Source: Candidatus Poseidonia sp. (lineage in GTDB: Archaea > Thermoplasmatota > Poseidoniia > Poseidoniales > Poseidoniaceae). Taken from it: 64,000 bases of DNA. Positions 27,171 through 36,771 of this stretch are shown here, piece after piece. The stretch spans positions 26,867 to 90,866 of the forward strand of contig JAURAI010000007.1 in NCBI GenBank assembly GCA_030829545.1, read 5' to 3'. The position numbers were made by a program, and so were the translations under genes. Under the pieces are notes generated by a model. That model was not told the origin of the DNA, made no database searches, and was given only the letters and a program-made list of their open reading frames with translations. Position 1 is the first letter of the stretch. Every line of letters starts with the position of its first letter.

Positions 27171-29500
27171 TCTTCTCCCTCCAGTTGACCTACGATCACC
27201 GCTTTCGGTTCGGCTTTCAGGTATTTATCGACAAGCGATTCAGATTTCTCAGCATGGTGTCCGTAGAGTTCGTTCATATCGCCCTGCGTTGGGATGTCGT
27301 GGAACGAAGGTGTTGGAGGCGGAGAGGTTGTGGACCATTCCAATGACCAGCCACCCCAAGGGTCGTTATCAGCAGGTTCGCCGCGTCGGGCCGAGTAAAT
27401 GATGTTCCATACCAAGAGGAGTTGGCTGATTCCGAAGATGAAAGCAAAGGTGGAGACTGCCATGTTGTATTCTGCAAAACCAGATTCGATGGTATAGGTA
27501 TGTGTCCGTCGAGGCATGCCCATGATACCGAGGGCATGCATGGGCCAAAATGCTGCATTGTAGGAGGCAAAGCCGATGAGGAAATGCCACAGTCCAAGCG
27601 TCTCGTTGAGTTTACGTCCGGTTGCCTTTGGATACCAGTAGTACACTGCAGAGAACAAAGCGAAGACAGTTCCGCCAATGAATACATAGTGGAAGTGGGC
27701 CACAACGAAGTAGGAATCATGGAAGTGAATGTCAAGCCCCGCAACGGGGAAGAACATACCTGAAATACCACCGAGGGTGAAGGTAACGAGGAAACCGAGT
27801 GACCAAAGCGTATGGGTCTTCATGACCAATGAGCCGCCCCATAGGGTTGCTAGCCAGTTGAAGATCTTGGCACCCGTCGGAATAGCGACGAGCATGGTCA
27901 TCACCATGAAGGCTGCTCGCCAGAACGGGTCCATACCCGATGTGAGCATGTGGTGCCCCCATACGACGAAGCCGACAACACCGATACCAGCCATGGCGAG
28001 AACCATTGACTTGTATCCAAAGATGGAGCGTCGGGCTGAGGTTGCCAGTACCTCCGATACGATACCGAAAGCAGGAACGATGACCACGTAGACTTCTGGA
28101 TGGCCAAAGAACCAGAACAGGTGCTGGAACAAGAGCGGGTCGCCACCGGCGACGAAGAATTGCGTTCCAATCGTGTGGTCAAAGAGCAAGAAGGCCACGC
28201 CGATGATGAGAGCAGGCAGGGACATGAAGAGCATGAACACGCTGATGAATACAGACCAAGAGAAGAGGGGCATCTTCATCCAGGTGACGCCTGGTGCACG
28301 CATGGTGAACACGGTGGTGATGAAATTCACGCCACCCAGTGTCGATGAAGCACCCAGCATGAGCATGCCCGAAATGAAGGCAGTCGTTCCTGGGTTTGAA
28401 CCGTAATCTGCAAGCGTTGAACCGAGATTGGCTTCGGTCAGCGATGAATAGGGCGGGTACATGACCCAGGTGATATCAGCGCCTTCACCGGACCAAATGC
28501 CCGTGAAGATGAGAGGTGCAGAGAACACGAGAAGCCAAAGACCCATGGCATTGATTCGAGGGAAGGCCAGGTCTTTAGCACCGATTTGCAACGGCAAGAC
28601 GTAATTCATGAAACCAGCGATCATCGGCATGGCTGCAAGGAAAATCATGGTCGTACCGTGAAGGGTGAAGAATGAATTGTATTCGTCATAGGTGAGGAAA
28701 TCGTTCTCAGGAAGTGATAGCTGAATGCGGAATAACAATGCGAGCAATCCACCGACGAGGAAGAAGAAGAATCCGAACAGGAAGTACATGATTCCGACTT
28801 CTTTGTGGTCGGTTGTAGTCAACCAAGGCTTGAGGAAGCCCCAGAAACGCTCCATGGTAAAGGTGTCAGGTGAATTCCGGTAAAAGACCCACAAGACGCC
28901 AACAAAGATGAGTCCTGCCGCTAGTCCAATGGAAGTGAGGAAGATAATGAGTGCACTCGCGCTCGGGGCGGTAACACCTGCATTGATACCGGAGATAGCA
29001 AGATTGGCTTGATTCCACATGTCACCGCCAGAACCTGCTCCACCATTGACTGCGTTTCCATAAACGGTCATTTCCACGTTGAGGTCGTCAGCAGCGGGTG
29101 CTGTCCATTCAAAGGTCCACGAGCGAACGGTATTTGCTTCGTCTGTGTGAGTGAGTCCTCCGTCCATGGTTTGACTGAGAGTTTCGGGGACGGCAGTGAC
29201 GCTTCCGTGGGAAACGAGGATTCTGAAACCACCTGCACGGCCGTTCCATTCGTCGCCACCATCGTCGTAAATCTCCATCACATCGTTCACAACGGTAACG
29301 GTGAAGGTGTAAGTTTCGCTTGCGTTGTAGGTATCGGGTAAACCAACGACAACGACGCTTGTGTCAGCGGATGCACCGCCGTGGCATGAACAACCTTGGT
29401 CTCCTGCGGAGCCGATTCCGCCGGGGGCTGCAGTGAATTGAGGTGCTGCCATCAAAGCAACGAGAACGACACCGAGCAGTGCAATGGCGCGAGTTCGCAT
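27167..29500 (-). CDS. coxA: Cytochrome c oxidase subunit I with secreted N-terminal domain
   Basis: 777 aa. The heme-copper oxidase core runs from about residue 225. It shows the heme ligand region LHGTTMIF, the CuB histidine and cross-linked tyrosine in GHPEVY, the paired histidines in VWGHHMLTSG, and heme ligands in VAHFHYVFIGG. The first 24 residues are a signal peptide. Residues 33-170 form an extra Thr/Val-rich beta domain that opens with GCSCHGG (C37, C39, H40), resembling reeler/choice-of-anchor-type domains. A membrane helix at about 181-206 links it to the core. The start overlaps the coxB stop by one base. Confidence 0.95.
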   Translation of the reverse strand: MRTRAIALLGVVLVALMAAPQFTAAPGGIGSAGDQGCSCHGGASADTSVVVVGLPDTYNASETYTFTVTVVNDVMEIYDDGGDEWNGRAGGFRILVSHGSVTAVPETLSQTMDGGLTHTDEANTVRSWTFEWTAPAADDLNVEMTVYGNAVNGGAGSGGDMWNQANLAISGINAGVTAPSASALIIFLTSIGLAAGLIFVGVLWVFYRNSPDTFTMERFWGFLKPWLTTTDHKEVGIMYFLFGFFFFLVGGLLALLFRIQLSLPENDFLTYDEYNSFFTLHGTTMIFLAAMPMIAGFMNYVLPLQIGAKDLAFPRINAMGLWLLVFSAPLIFTGIWSGEGADITWVMYPPYSSLTEANLGSTLADYGSNPGTTAFISGMLMLGASSTLGGVNFITTVFTMRAPGVTWMKMPLFSWSVFISVFMLFMSLPALIIGVAFLLFDHTIGTQFFVAGGDPLLFQHLFWFFGHPEVYVVIVPAFGIVSEVLATSARRSIFGYKSMVLAMAGIGVVGFVVWGHHMLTSGMDPFWRAAFMVMTMLVAIPTGAKIFNWLATLWGGSLVMKTHTLWSLGFLVTFTLGGISGMFFPVAGLDIHFHDSYFVVAHFHYVFIGGTVFALFSAVYYWYPKATGRKLNETLGLWHFLIGFASYNAAFWPMHALGIMGMPRRTHTYTIESGFAEYNMAVSTFAFIFGISQLLLVWNIIYSARRGEPADNDPWGGWSLEWSTTSPPPTPSFHDIPTQGDMNELYGHHAEKSESLVDKYLKAEPKAVIVGQLEGEE

Positions 29501-30507
29501 CAGTAATCGCCTCCACTGCTTTCGCCGTCAGATGTTTTCTTCACGCCTGTATCAATCGAACAATCTGTTCCTTCTGCAGCGACGATTTTGACTTGGCCGT
29601 ACATCATGGAGTGTTGGTTGCCACAGTATTCAGCACAACGAATTGGGAATGTTCCGGGGTCATCGGCCATGATGGTCATGTAGGTGCCTCCTTCGAGACC
29701 AGGCACCAAATCTTCTTTGACGCCCCATTCTGGAAGCCAGAAGGAATGTTGGACGCCGACATAATTTGGGTTGGAGTCGTCAGAAGGTTTGGAGTGCATC
29801 TCAAAGACAACATCTTCATCACACGGCAAAATCATGTCTTCGCTCAGTGCTGAGGAGAAGATGTGGCCTTCGGGAATGTGCATCCAGGTGTGAAGAACTG
29901 CGCCTTCAGCGTCGATGACTTCTACAACGGCCAGTTCTCGAGTTTGGATGACAACCTCTTCGGTGCCCATCCCGGTCAATTGGTCAAGGGCAACGAATCC
30001 ATCTTTGCCGGCGTTATCGTAGGTGGCATTGACTGCTCCGCTGGACCCAGCGTTGATGACCAGTGTTGTGCCTGACCAGTTGACATCAATGCCGGTCATG
30101 GACGGATCGTCTTCCCAAGTGAGCGAGTCTGCGTATTCGAATTCCCAGAACCACTGCTTGCCGTAAATTTTCATGTCATGAGCTTCGGCTTCGTCAGGGA
30201 TGACCCAGACAGCAGTGTTTGAGGAGAGTGCAAGGACAAGCAGCCAGGCAATAATAATGGTTGGAAGGACATAAAACAATGTTTCCACCGCAGTATTGTG
30301 GCGGTCAACTGGAAATGAACCCACTTCAATATGGTCAATGTGCGTAGTATCCGGCTCAACACCATCACGGTATCGCAAGATCGCCAAAAAGAGCCAACCG
30401 AAGGTGAAAATACCTACGATAATGGACCAGAACATGAATTTATCATAGAGAACAGTGAATACCGTATCTTCAGCGACCACACAACCACCCTGTCTTATGG
30501 GCAACAT
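29500..30507 (-). CDS. coxB: Cytochrome c oxidase subunit II
   Basis: 335 aa. Two N-terminal helices (about 25-46 and 77-99) anchor an extracytoplasmic cupredoxin domain. CuA ligands are H254 (GVQHSFWLPEW), C291, E293, C295, H299 and M302 (IRCAEYCGNQHSMM), so the protein accepts electrons from cytochrome c or a blue copper protein. An insertion of roughly 60 residues (about 130-190) precedes the CuA strands. The start ATG at 30507 is preceded by a 186-bp gap shared with the divergent DUF167 gene; no clear TATA box could be assigned there, though the strand carries AAAAAGG-type runs. Confidence 0.95.
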   Translation of the reverse strand: MLPIRQGGCVVAEDTVFTVLYDKFMFWSIIVGIFTFGWLFLAILRYRDGVEPDTTHIDHIEVGSFPVDRHNTAVETLFYVLPTIIIAWLLVLALSSNTAVWVIPDEAEAHDMKIYGKQWFWEFEYADSLTWEDDPSMTGIDVNWSGTTLVINAGSSGAVNATYDNAGKDGFVALDQLTGMGTEEVVIQTRELAVVEVIDAEGAVLHTWMHIPEGHIFSSALSEDMILPCDEDVVFEMHSKPSDDSNPNYVGVQHSFWLPEWGVKEDLVPGLEGGTYMTIMADDPGTFPIRCAEYCGNQHSMMYGQVKIVAAEGTDCSIDTGVKKTSDGESSGGDY

Positions 30508-30693
30508 AGCCCCCCCTTAAGCGTTTGTCGGGAAGGGCTAGAATCGCCCCTCCTTTCCTCATTCACCCTACTTCTCAGCAGCCCCCTTTTTCGCGCACGG
30601 ATTGATACAAAAAGGCCCTATTCACGCACAGATTTTTCTCTTCGGCGAAAAGAAGCGGGCGATGCTAAAGAACCTCCTCTTCTTCATCCCATC

Positions 30694-31017
30694 ATGGACC
30701 TTGGCGGATGTCTGACTTCAACCCTCGACGGGGCTGTCGTGTTGGATGTCGAAGTTCAACCCGGTTCAACCCGTCAAGGCGTGACTGGTTACAACGAATG
30801 GCGTTCACGTCTTTGCGTAGCGGTGCGGGCTGAAGCCAAACAAGGCAGAGCCAACAAGGCTCTCGTCCATGTCCTCGCAACCCAATTGGGACTTGAAACC
30901 GAACATATTGAGGTCAGTTCAGGTCTTCGCTCCAAGCAAAAATCAGTACGAATCACCGTCTCAACGCATAGCGAATTACTTGAGCGAATCAGGTCATTGT
31001 TGGAGGCGCTCCAATGA
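30694..31017 (+). CDS. DUF167 (YggU-type) protein
   Basis: 107 aa from the ATG at 30694. The open frame runs back to 30331, but that extension is antisense to coxB. DUF167 features are DVEVQPGSTRQGVTG near the start and the core AEAKQGRANKALVHVLATQLG followed by VSSGLRSKQKSVRI. Function of the family is unknown. The stop overlaps the start of the TOPRIM gene by four bases, so the two are a translationally coupled pair. Confidence 0.82.
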   Translation: MDLGGCLTSTLDGAVVLDVEVQPGSTRQGVTGYNEWRSRLCVAVRAEAKQGRANKALVHVLATQLGLETEHIEVSSGLRSKQKSVRITVSTHSELLERIRSLLEALQ

Positions 31018-31508
31018 CGGCATCCTTTCATGGGCCCGGACGTGGCTCCGCCAATGCAGAAGAACGCTGGTTGAAAGCAGCCTTCTCATTGGCCGAGTGC
31101 CGTCACCGAAATCGCGAGCATCCCTGCGCCATCCTCGTCGAAGGCCGTCGTGACCGTGAGGCCCTCGAACGCCTCGGCTTTTCTGGCCCTATTGAGGTAT
31201 TGAATCGTGGATGGCGAGTTGATGATGTGTTGGTGTACTTGGTGGACACCTACGGTCGGCGCAGTTCAACGGATGGCGGCGCAACCCTCGTCTTACTGAT
31301 GGATTGGGACCGGACAGGAGGGCGCTTGCAGAGCACATGCCGAAGAAATTTGGAATCTCTTGACGTTCGTTTTGATGAAGACCTTCGTCGAACGCTCATG
31401 AAATGTCTCAAACCTGAAACCACGGTTGTTGAAGGGCTCTCTGGCTTGGCTGAAGTTCTCAGGCCACTCATCGATGGCTACGATAGGTTCGAGGATGGCG
31501 CAGGCTGA
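31014..31508 (+). CDS. Small TOPRIM-domain protein
   Basis: 164 aa. TOPRIM signature: catalytic glutamate E43 in ILVEGRRDREAL, and the D97-x-D99 pair in LLMDWDRTGGRL. This metal-binding fold is shared by primases, topoisomerases and OLD-type nucleases. Stand-alone archaeal versions are known but unassigned. The region around 110-140 is basic and helical. Its 3' end overlaps the convergent Lrp gene by 31 bases. Confidence 0.8.
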   Translation: MTASFHGPGRGSANAEERWLKAAFSLAECRHRNREHPCAILVEGRRDREALERLGFSGPIEVLNRGWRVDDVLVYLVDTYGRRSSTDGGATLVLLMDWDRTGGRLQSTCRRNLESLDVRFDEDLRRTLMKCLKPETTVVEGLSGLAEVLRPLIDGYDRFEDGAG

Positions 31509-31954
31509 GGCAAAGCGTCTTCTTTGACCGTGTTTAGAACCACGTGGGTGTACGAGCGCTCAACACCTTCCAGCGTGAAGACCGTTTTCGTGAGATTATC
31601 GAGGTCCTCTCGGTTTTGAACGCGTGCGAGAACGATGGAATCCCAGTCTCCAGTGACGTCGTATACGGCAAAGACACGCGGGTCCGCTGCAATCTTTTGC
31701 TGCACATCGATCATCTTCCCTTTGAAAATACGCAGCCCGGCCATGACCGTCATCGACCAGCCAACATAGGCTGGGTTGAGTACGGCACTGTAGCCCTGAA
31801 TTACTCCAGCCTCCTCAAGCCGCTTCAAGCGATTGGTCACCGTTCCTTGTGCAACCCCCATGTCGCGGGCAAGTTGCCGATGACTGGCCCGAGCATCTGT
31901 TTGAAGAAGCGCCAAAAGTTTGCGATCGGTATCGTCCAGTAGCATGGTACTCAT
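31478..31954 (-). CDS. Lrp/AsnC family transcriptional regulator
   Basis: 158 aa from the ATG at 31954; an upstream GTG at 31990 would add 12 residues unlike the family. The helix-turn-helix (LLQTDARASHRQLARDMGVAQGTVTNRLKRLEE) occupies the first 50 residues. The C-terminal ligand-binding RAM domain follows (VYDVTGDWDSIVLARVQNREDL). Such proteins form octamers and respond to amino acids. Target genes are not evident from its neighbours. Confidence 0.9.
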   Translation of the reverse strand: MSTMLLDDTDRKLLALLQTDARASHRQLARDMGVAQGTVTNRLKRLEEAGVIQGYSAVLNPAYVGWSMTVMAGLRIFKGKMIDVQQKIAADPRVFAVYDVTGDWDSIVLARVQNREDLDNLTKTVFTLEGVERSYTHVVLNTVKEDALPQPAPSSNLS

Positions 31955-32003
31955 ACTTGCCTCAAGTCTATTGGACTTCAACGCTTTCACGCGTCAGTTT
32001 CGC

Positions 32004-33161
32004 TTACGAATCCTTGTTCGGGATGTTGGGATTGGGCAGCCAAATGTGCTGGCGCCACGCCCCGAGTTCTTCAAGGTCAAGACCCACTTCCACATGGCAA
32101 TCCTCTTCTTCGGCCTGCCGCAATGAGAGGGTGAATACCTTCTCTTCGTTGGGAAGGAGATTCGTTTTCGGAGGCCGACCCCGTAATGCCCATGGCTCCA
32201 AAACCTTCCAATCGGTGATGGAAAAGCCAGTGGCGCCTGCGTGAATTCGGACGGTAATGGTCGAGAGGTCATCGGTTTTCCATGCAGTGGTGATGTGAGG
32301 AATCATCAATTCCCTTTTACGGGCATTTGAAACAACCGTAGCAGCGATAATGATGGCAATGGCAGAAAATGCAAGGGGCATCCATTGCTGACTCGGTGTG
32401 GTATGGAGGTAAGGGGTTGGCAGGTGACCGTGACGCAACACCAGAAGTTCATGTTGCATGGTGGCATTGTCAACATCACCGAACAGTGCGATGGTGTATG
32501 ACCATCCCGCAGGTTCGTCCTCGAGGTCAACGCCTGCTGCCTCCAAATGGTCAGCCGGCCATTCATAAACCACGCTTGAGGAGTTGAATGCCTGCAAGGA
32601 AAAGCCCACCTCAGGACGCATTTCCCGGACCAATTGCATTGCTTCACGCCCGTGATGGTCCCTTGCGATATCCTCTGTGAGAACAATGTAGAGGAGGGCT
32701 TGATTGGAGAGGTTCACCATCGGGGTGATGTCAAGATGGAATTGGACAAAACGAATGTTTTCTTCTCCCATGACCACTTTGACTTCTCCTTCCATTTCAA
32801 CATCGACCCTATCCGGGTTGACTCGATGCTCCACAAGGTTGCTTTCGACATCAGTACTGATGTTCACACCGAGATAATCTCGCCGGTAAATGCCGTCATC
32901 ATCGGGCCAATTTGAACCCGTTTCTTCGCTCCAACACCACCAATTCCAACGGACGGAATCAGAAGAAGATGCTGGGATGGCGCGGTTGTCTTCCGAAATA
33001 AAGAACTCCTCGAGAAGCGGTTGAGATGCATCATCAAGTGGCGCTTTTGCATAGACGGTAAGGCCTTGAGCAGAGGTGATGGGGAGCATAAGTGCCAAAA
33101 GAGCGCATGCGACAACGAATCCAAATATCTTGGATTGCATGACATTACTCCTCCTCATCAC
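32004..33161 (-). CDS. Exported membrane protein, unknown family
   Basis: 385 aa. Signal peptide over about residues 10-31 (FGFVVACALLALMLPITSAQ). An extracytoplasmic region of about 230 residues includes WNWWCWSEETG and a beta-rich stretch. One membrane helix lies near 263-280 (WMPLAFSAIAIIIAATVV). A cytoplasmic domain of about 100 residues ends with acidic and Trp residues (LGAWRQHIWLPNP). The first ATG overlaps the 3' end of the NSUN gene by 17 bases; the ATG at 33140 (MQSKIFGF) is an alternative. Possibly co-transcribed with the methyltransferase. Confidence 0.62.
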   Translation of the reverse strand: MMRRSNVMQSKIFGFVVACALLALMLPITSAQGLTVYAKAPLDDASQPLLEEFFISEDNRAIPASSSDSVRWNWWCWSEETGSNWPDDDGIYRRDYLGVNISTDVESNLVEHRVNPDRVDVEMEGEVKVVMGEENIRFVQFHLDITPMVNLSNQALLYIVLTEDIARDHHGREAMQLVREMRPEVGFSLQAFNSSSVVYEWPADHLEAAGVDLEDEPAGWSYTIALFGDVDNATMQHELLVLRHGHLPTPYLHTTPSQQWMPLAFSAIAIIIAATVVSNARKRELMIPHITTAWKTDDLSTITVRIHAGATGFSITDWKVLEPWALRGRPPKTNLLPNEEKVFTLSLRQAEEEDCHVEVGLDLEELGAWRQHIWLPNPNIPNKDS

Positions 33162-34902
33162 GCCACGGTAGCGAGCCTTTGTGACGCAGAATGTTCTGCT
33201 CGTTGGTGTCGATCATTAAGGTGATTCGGGCACCAACCCAAACAGAAATAATTTCTTCTTCTCCTGCAAAAGACGCACGAATGAGGTAGGCTCCAGCAGG
33301 AGGGGGAGCCTTGCCGCTGACGGAAGAAAATTCCTCCAACAAGGGCGCCCATCCTCTCAATAATTTGATGAACACCTCTTCTGGAACATCCAAAACGTTG
33401 TGTTTCATGTCTTTTCCGTACATGTAAAGGGCTTCCTGGCGAGAACGCCATGAGTCCTTTTTGAGCGTGAATGCTGGAATTCCAACGTGAACAACACGCA
33501 TTGGGTGGAAGGTACCAGCTGGCCAACGTTCTCCCTTGTTCGTCGGTACGGTTTGGTCGTACAACCGGGTCTTGACCATGGGCGGTGCGAGGTTCATCCG
33601 TTTGCCACGCTGCCAAATTGAGTAGGGCGCAGCATCCATTCCATAGAGATCCATAACATGTTCCTTGATGGCGTCCTCAGCAAGGACGACTGAATTGACC
33701 GTTGGTTTTGGTGCGACTCGCATCTTTGGCTCCCAACCGGGTTCTCGTTCCCGTTTGGAATGATATGCTTGTGCAATACCTTCGGGTGATGCCTCAGGTC
33801 GATGTTGAAAGAGCGCTAGGAAAAATCCACCTGTGTCGTTATCCATGGGCCATAAGCGACGGCAATTCTTCAACGCCGCAGCGATCACTTGCTCAGTTTC
33901 GGAATCATCACTCGACTGAAGAGCGGGTGGAAGATGGGCATTTGAGAAAAACGGTAGGGCATGGATTGCCTCATCATCGTCCACTACAGCGCCGTTTTCA
34001 TCCAATAACGGCCACGAATCAAGTCCAGGGTGCATCACGAGTCCCGGGTAGACGGCATCATCAATTGGAAGGAGTTCAAGGTAGGGGCAGCGACGTAGGA
34101 GTTCGGCTACAACGGCTTCATTCTCAATGGGGTCAATGCTGCATGTTGAGTAGACCATGTGTCCGCCTGCTGCCAGCAGTGCTGCCCCTCGCATGGCAAT
34201 ATCCACCTGCATTTTGAACATCCTTCGTCCTTCTTTGGGTGTCCAATCCCACCAGACGTCCCGATTTTTACGCGTCGTTGCTGAACCGGTACACGGGACA
34301 TCGGCAACAATTGCATCAAAACCGGGTGGAGGCAGGCGGCCAAAATGCCGACCATCGTGTTGCGTTACCACCATGTTGGCCAAGCCCAAACGGCTTCGGT
34401 TGCTCACCAGCATATTGAGCCGCCCAGAGACAGGTTCGTTGGCGACAACCACGCCTTGGGGGTGAAGTTCCTCTGCCAGTTGCGTCGCCTTTGAGCCAGG
34501 GGCAGCACACATGTCCAAAGCGAGGGTTTCCTGTGTTAGGTTGAGCAACCGTACGGGAAGCATGCTCGCCGCTTCTTGCCGTGTGATTCGTCCAGTTTCG
34601 TGCAGCAGGGCCATCATTCGTTGAGCCAAATCATCGGGTGCTCGACCTCGTGCAAAAGGCATGACGAAGGCCGTTTCATCCGGCATCCAAGACAGTGGTT
34701 CTGCACCTAAGGCTTTGACCTGCTCAACGGTCCAATCACGGTCGCGACGGTGCAAACTTATTCGAAAGGTCTCGGGAAGTGGCTCAAGGGCATAGTGGAG
34801 CCAAGATTCGGGATCTTTTCCAAGATGAGTCGTCAAGGCGGTGAGCGATGATGAACCTGCATAGGTTCGTCGCTCCTCGGTCCTGTCGGTTGCTCCCCTC
34901 AC
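33145..34902 (-). CDS. NSUN/RsmB-family RNA (cytosine-5) methyltransferase
   Basis: 585 aa. SAM-binding motif DMCAAPGSKATQL, then the catalytic cysteine pair typical of the family: VPCTGSATTRKN and MVYSTCSIDPIENE. The long C-terminal region resembles the eukaryotic NSUN2/Trm4 type (KRMNLAPPMVKTRLYD). The probable substrate is tRNA cytosine at positions such as 48 or 49. The start is uncertain: GTG at 34902 overlaps the region upstream of a divergent gene, and no ATG occurs before residue 73, so a GTG or TTG in the first 25 codons is used. Confidence 0.85.
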   Translation of the reverse strand: MRGATDRTEERRTYAGSSSLTALTTHLGKDPESWLHYALEPLPETFRISLHRRDRDWTVEQVKALGAEPLSWMPDETAFVMPFARGRAPDDLAQRMMALLHETGRITRQEAASMLPVRLLNLTQETLALDMCAAPGSKATQLAEELHPQGVVVANEPVSGRLNMLVSNRSRLGLANMVVTQHDGRHFGRLPPPGFDAIVADVPCTGSATTRKNRDVWWDWTPKEGRRMFKMQVDIAMRGAALLAAGGHMVYSTCSIDPIENEAVVAELLRRCPYLELLPIDDAVYPGLVMHPGLDSWPLLDENGAVVDDDEAIHALPFFSNAHLPPALQSSDDSETEQVIAAALKNCRRLWPMDNDTGGFFLALFQHRPEASPEGIAQAYHSKREREPGWEPKMRVAPKPTVNSVVLAEDAIKEHVMDLYGMDAAPYSIWQRGKRMNLAPPMVKTRLYDQTVPTNKGERWPAGTFHPMRVVHVGIPAFTLKKDSWRSRQEALYMYGKDMKHNVLDVPEEVFIKLLRGWAPLLEEFSSVSGKAPPPAGAYLIRASFAGEEEIISVWVGARITLMIDTNEQNILRHKGSLPWRDEEE

Positions 34903-34943
34903 ACCGAGGCCTCATCAAAGGCCTCTTTGGGTCTTCCGCCACG

Positions 34944-36326
34944 ATGAAAGGGTGCCGCTCACCGTTCCAACTCATGCTGACAGACGGGGCGCCATGGTAC
35001 CTGCCTGTTTTGTTTGGCTCCTGTTTGCTATGGGTGGTCAATATGAGCCTTCGCGACGGTCTTTATCAGCGGCCCCGCCTGATGCAAACGCTTCGGTATA
35101 CACCCGTCGGCCTGGTGGTTGGCCTTCTTCTCTATCGCGTACAGGGATTGGTTGACCTCGACCCAATGCACAATGAAATCGTCATGGTGCTCGGCGATGA
35201 AGCCACCTTGGGTGAACGTTTTCAATTGCTCATGACCGGGCAAGGGGGAATTGAAGGCGCCTTCCTTTCATTGCTCCTTTTTTCCTTATGGTGCTCTCGA
35301 TTACCGAGTTTAAACAACGCATCTCCCGCAACAAAAGAATTTGTTCGGGAACGAATGATGGTTCACACAGGTTTGTGGTCGGTGCTTATCTTGACCCTGC
35401 TTTTTTCAGAAGAGTCGTATTCGTCACTCACCAGTCTCCCACAAAGCCCGACCATCGCCCTCTCCACGTGGAGTGTTTTTGGGGCAATAGCGCTGTTTAC
35501 CCTCCTGCTCATGATGAGTGGAGAGTTGATTGTTGCAAGCGCTCACAGTTCGCGAAGCGACGAGTGCCATCTTCTTGCTAAACGGGCGACATTGAAAATG
35601 ATACTAGCCCTCCCAGTAGGCTGGTTTTTGGTCGTTCAACACGGAGTTTTTGAGCCATTGTGGTGGAGTCGGCCGGGTCACGATCCGTGGCTCCAATTTG
35701 CATTCATTGTTCTTGTTTATGCGACCATGGTGACCTTTTATCACGGCCCAGCAACAATGCTTGAAGGACATCTTTCACAAAATTCTCGGCAAAGTATCAC
35801 CCTTGGGGCGACACTGGCTATGACGGGAATTATTTGTCTCCTCGCCGCCTACATGATGGCTTCAAAGGTTGAACTCTTCAGCCAAGGTACCGGCTCTTTT
35901 TTCATTGCGTGGAGAGTCGTTTCAGTGATGTTCTTGGCCATTTGCTTGGGTCTTTTGCTTCCTGCCATTGGATATGATTCTGCTCACCGACCCGAACAAT
36001 GGTGGCTTCGTCTTTCGCTTCTCTTGATCTTGATTCTCGGAACATTTTACGACGTCATGTTTTGGCTTCTTCTCCCCGGTCTTGCGATGTCAGGGACCCT
36101 CTACCTCCTGCTTCCTTGGTGCCTCGAGTCATTGAATTCAGGGCTACGTCAACGTGCTATCTTCCTGTTGATAGGATTCCTCATGGTCAGTTTGCTCATC
36201 GGTGTTTGGGTTGATTCGGCTTTGCTAACCATGCTTTTGTTGTTGGTCATGATGCCCCTTTCAGGGATGTTAAGCCACTATGTACTTCTCCCCATGGAGC
36301 GCCGTAACGCCTCTCAAACTGCGTGA
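34944..36326 (+). CDS. Polytopic membrane protein, unknown family
   Basis: 460 aa from the ATG at 34944 (MKGCRSPFQL); an ATG at 34974 is the other good choice. The frame extends to 34848, but that part overlaps the divergent NSUN gene. About ten to twelve hydrophobic helices fill the protein, with short loops and no cofactor motif. The histidine in YHGPATMLEGHL and the acidic pair in FSEESYSS are the only polar clusters inside helices. Transport or a membrane-assembly role is possible but not supported by a motif. Confidence 0.62.
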   Translation: MKGCRSPFQLMLTDGAPWYLPVLFGSCLLWVVNMSLRDGLYQRPRLMQTLRYTPVGLVVGLLLYRVQGLVDLDPMHNEIVMVLGDEATLGERFQLLMTGQGGIEGAFLSLLLFSLWCSRLPSLNNASPATKEFVRERMMVHTGLWSVLILTLLFSEESYSSLTSLPQSPTIALSTWSVFGAIALFTLLLMMSGELIVASAHSSRSDECHLLAKRATLKMILALPVGWFLVVQHGVFEPLWWSRPGHDPWLQFAFIVLVYATMVTFYHGPATMLEGHLSQNSRQSITLGATLAMTGIICLLAAYMMASKVELFSQGTGSFFIAWRVVSVMFLAICLGLLLPAIGYDSAHRPEQWWLRLSLLLILILGTFYDVMFWLLLPGLAMSGTLYLLLPWCLESLNSGLRQRAIFLLIGFLMVSLLIGVWVDSALLTMLLLLVMMPLSGMLSHYVLLPMERRNASQTA

Positions 36327-36412
36327 TTTCGCATTGCAACCATCGCGGTTCTTATTAGCGGAAGAAGGAAGCCACGGAATGAAATCTTCCAGATTTCAGG
36401 GATGGGACCCTT

Positions 36413-36769
36413 ATGGCACGAGCTTTCCGCGCAGGCGTAGAATCAAAAAATAAAGTAAGAATGCCACTTCGTCGAAGAATTTGGCAACCAGTTCGTGACC
36501 TTCAATCGTTGACATCCAGGGCCAAGCGTTCTGTTCAAACAATGGGTCCTTCAGTTGAGGTACCATCATTGGTGCGGATTGAAAATGAACATTGGGTTTT
36601 CGAGCGTATTGATGAAGAAACCCTTCGCGGCCTGTCCCACCAATTGGTGGTTCAAGGTGAAAGCAGCAGTACGGTCATCGGTGTTACAGAAAATTTCTCA
36701 ACCGCCGTTGAAGTTGCAAAATGCATGGCCGAATACGACCAACGTGTAATTCTCATTCAACCTCTCTGA
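36413..36769 (+). CDS. Small uncharacterised protein
   Basis: 118 aa. A basic N-terminus (RAGVESKNKVRMPLRRR) is followed by a compact alpha/beta region: strand-rich VRIENEHWVFERI, then VVQGESSSTVIGVTENFSTAVEVAKCM and a final strand VILIQPL. No family recognised. It ends two bases from the convergent sec61-beta gene. Confidence 0.55.
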   Translation: MARAFRAGVESKNKVRMPLRRRIWQPVRDLQSLTSRAKRSVQTMGPSVEVPSLVRIENEHWVFERIDEETLRGLSHQLVVQGESSSTVIGVTENFSTAVEVAKCMAEYDQRVILIQPL

Positions 36770-36771
36770 AA

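Noticed and set aside
27167..29500. Heme c attachment site in the subunit I N-terminal domain
   Set aside because: The motif is CxCH, not CxxCH, so covalent heme binding is not supported.
30331..30693. N-terminal extension of the DUF167 frame, adding 121 codons
   Set aside because: It is antisense to coxB, has low-complexity Ser/Leu content and does not match the DUF167 family, which begins at the ATG at 30694.
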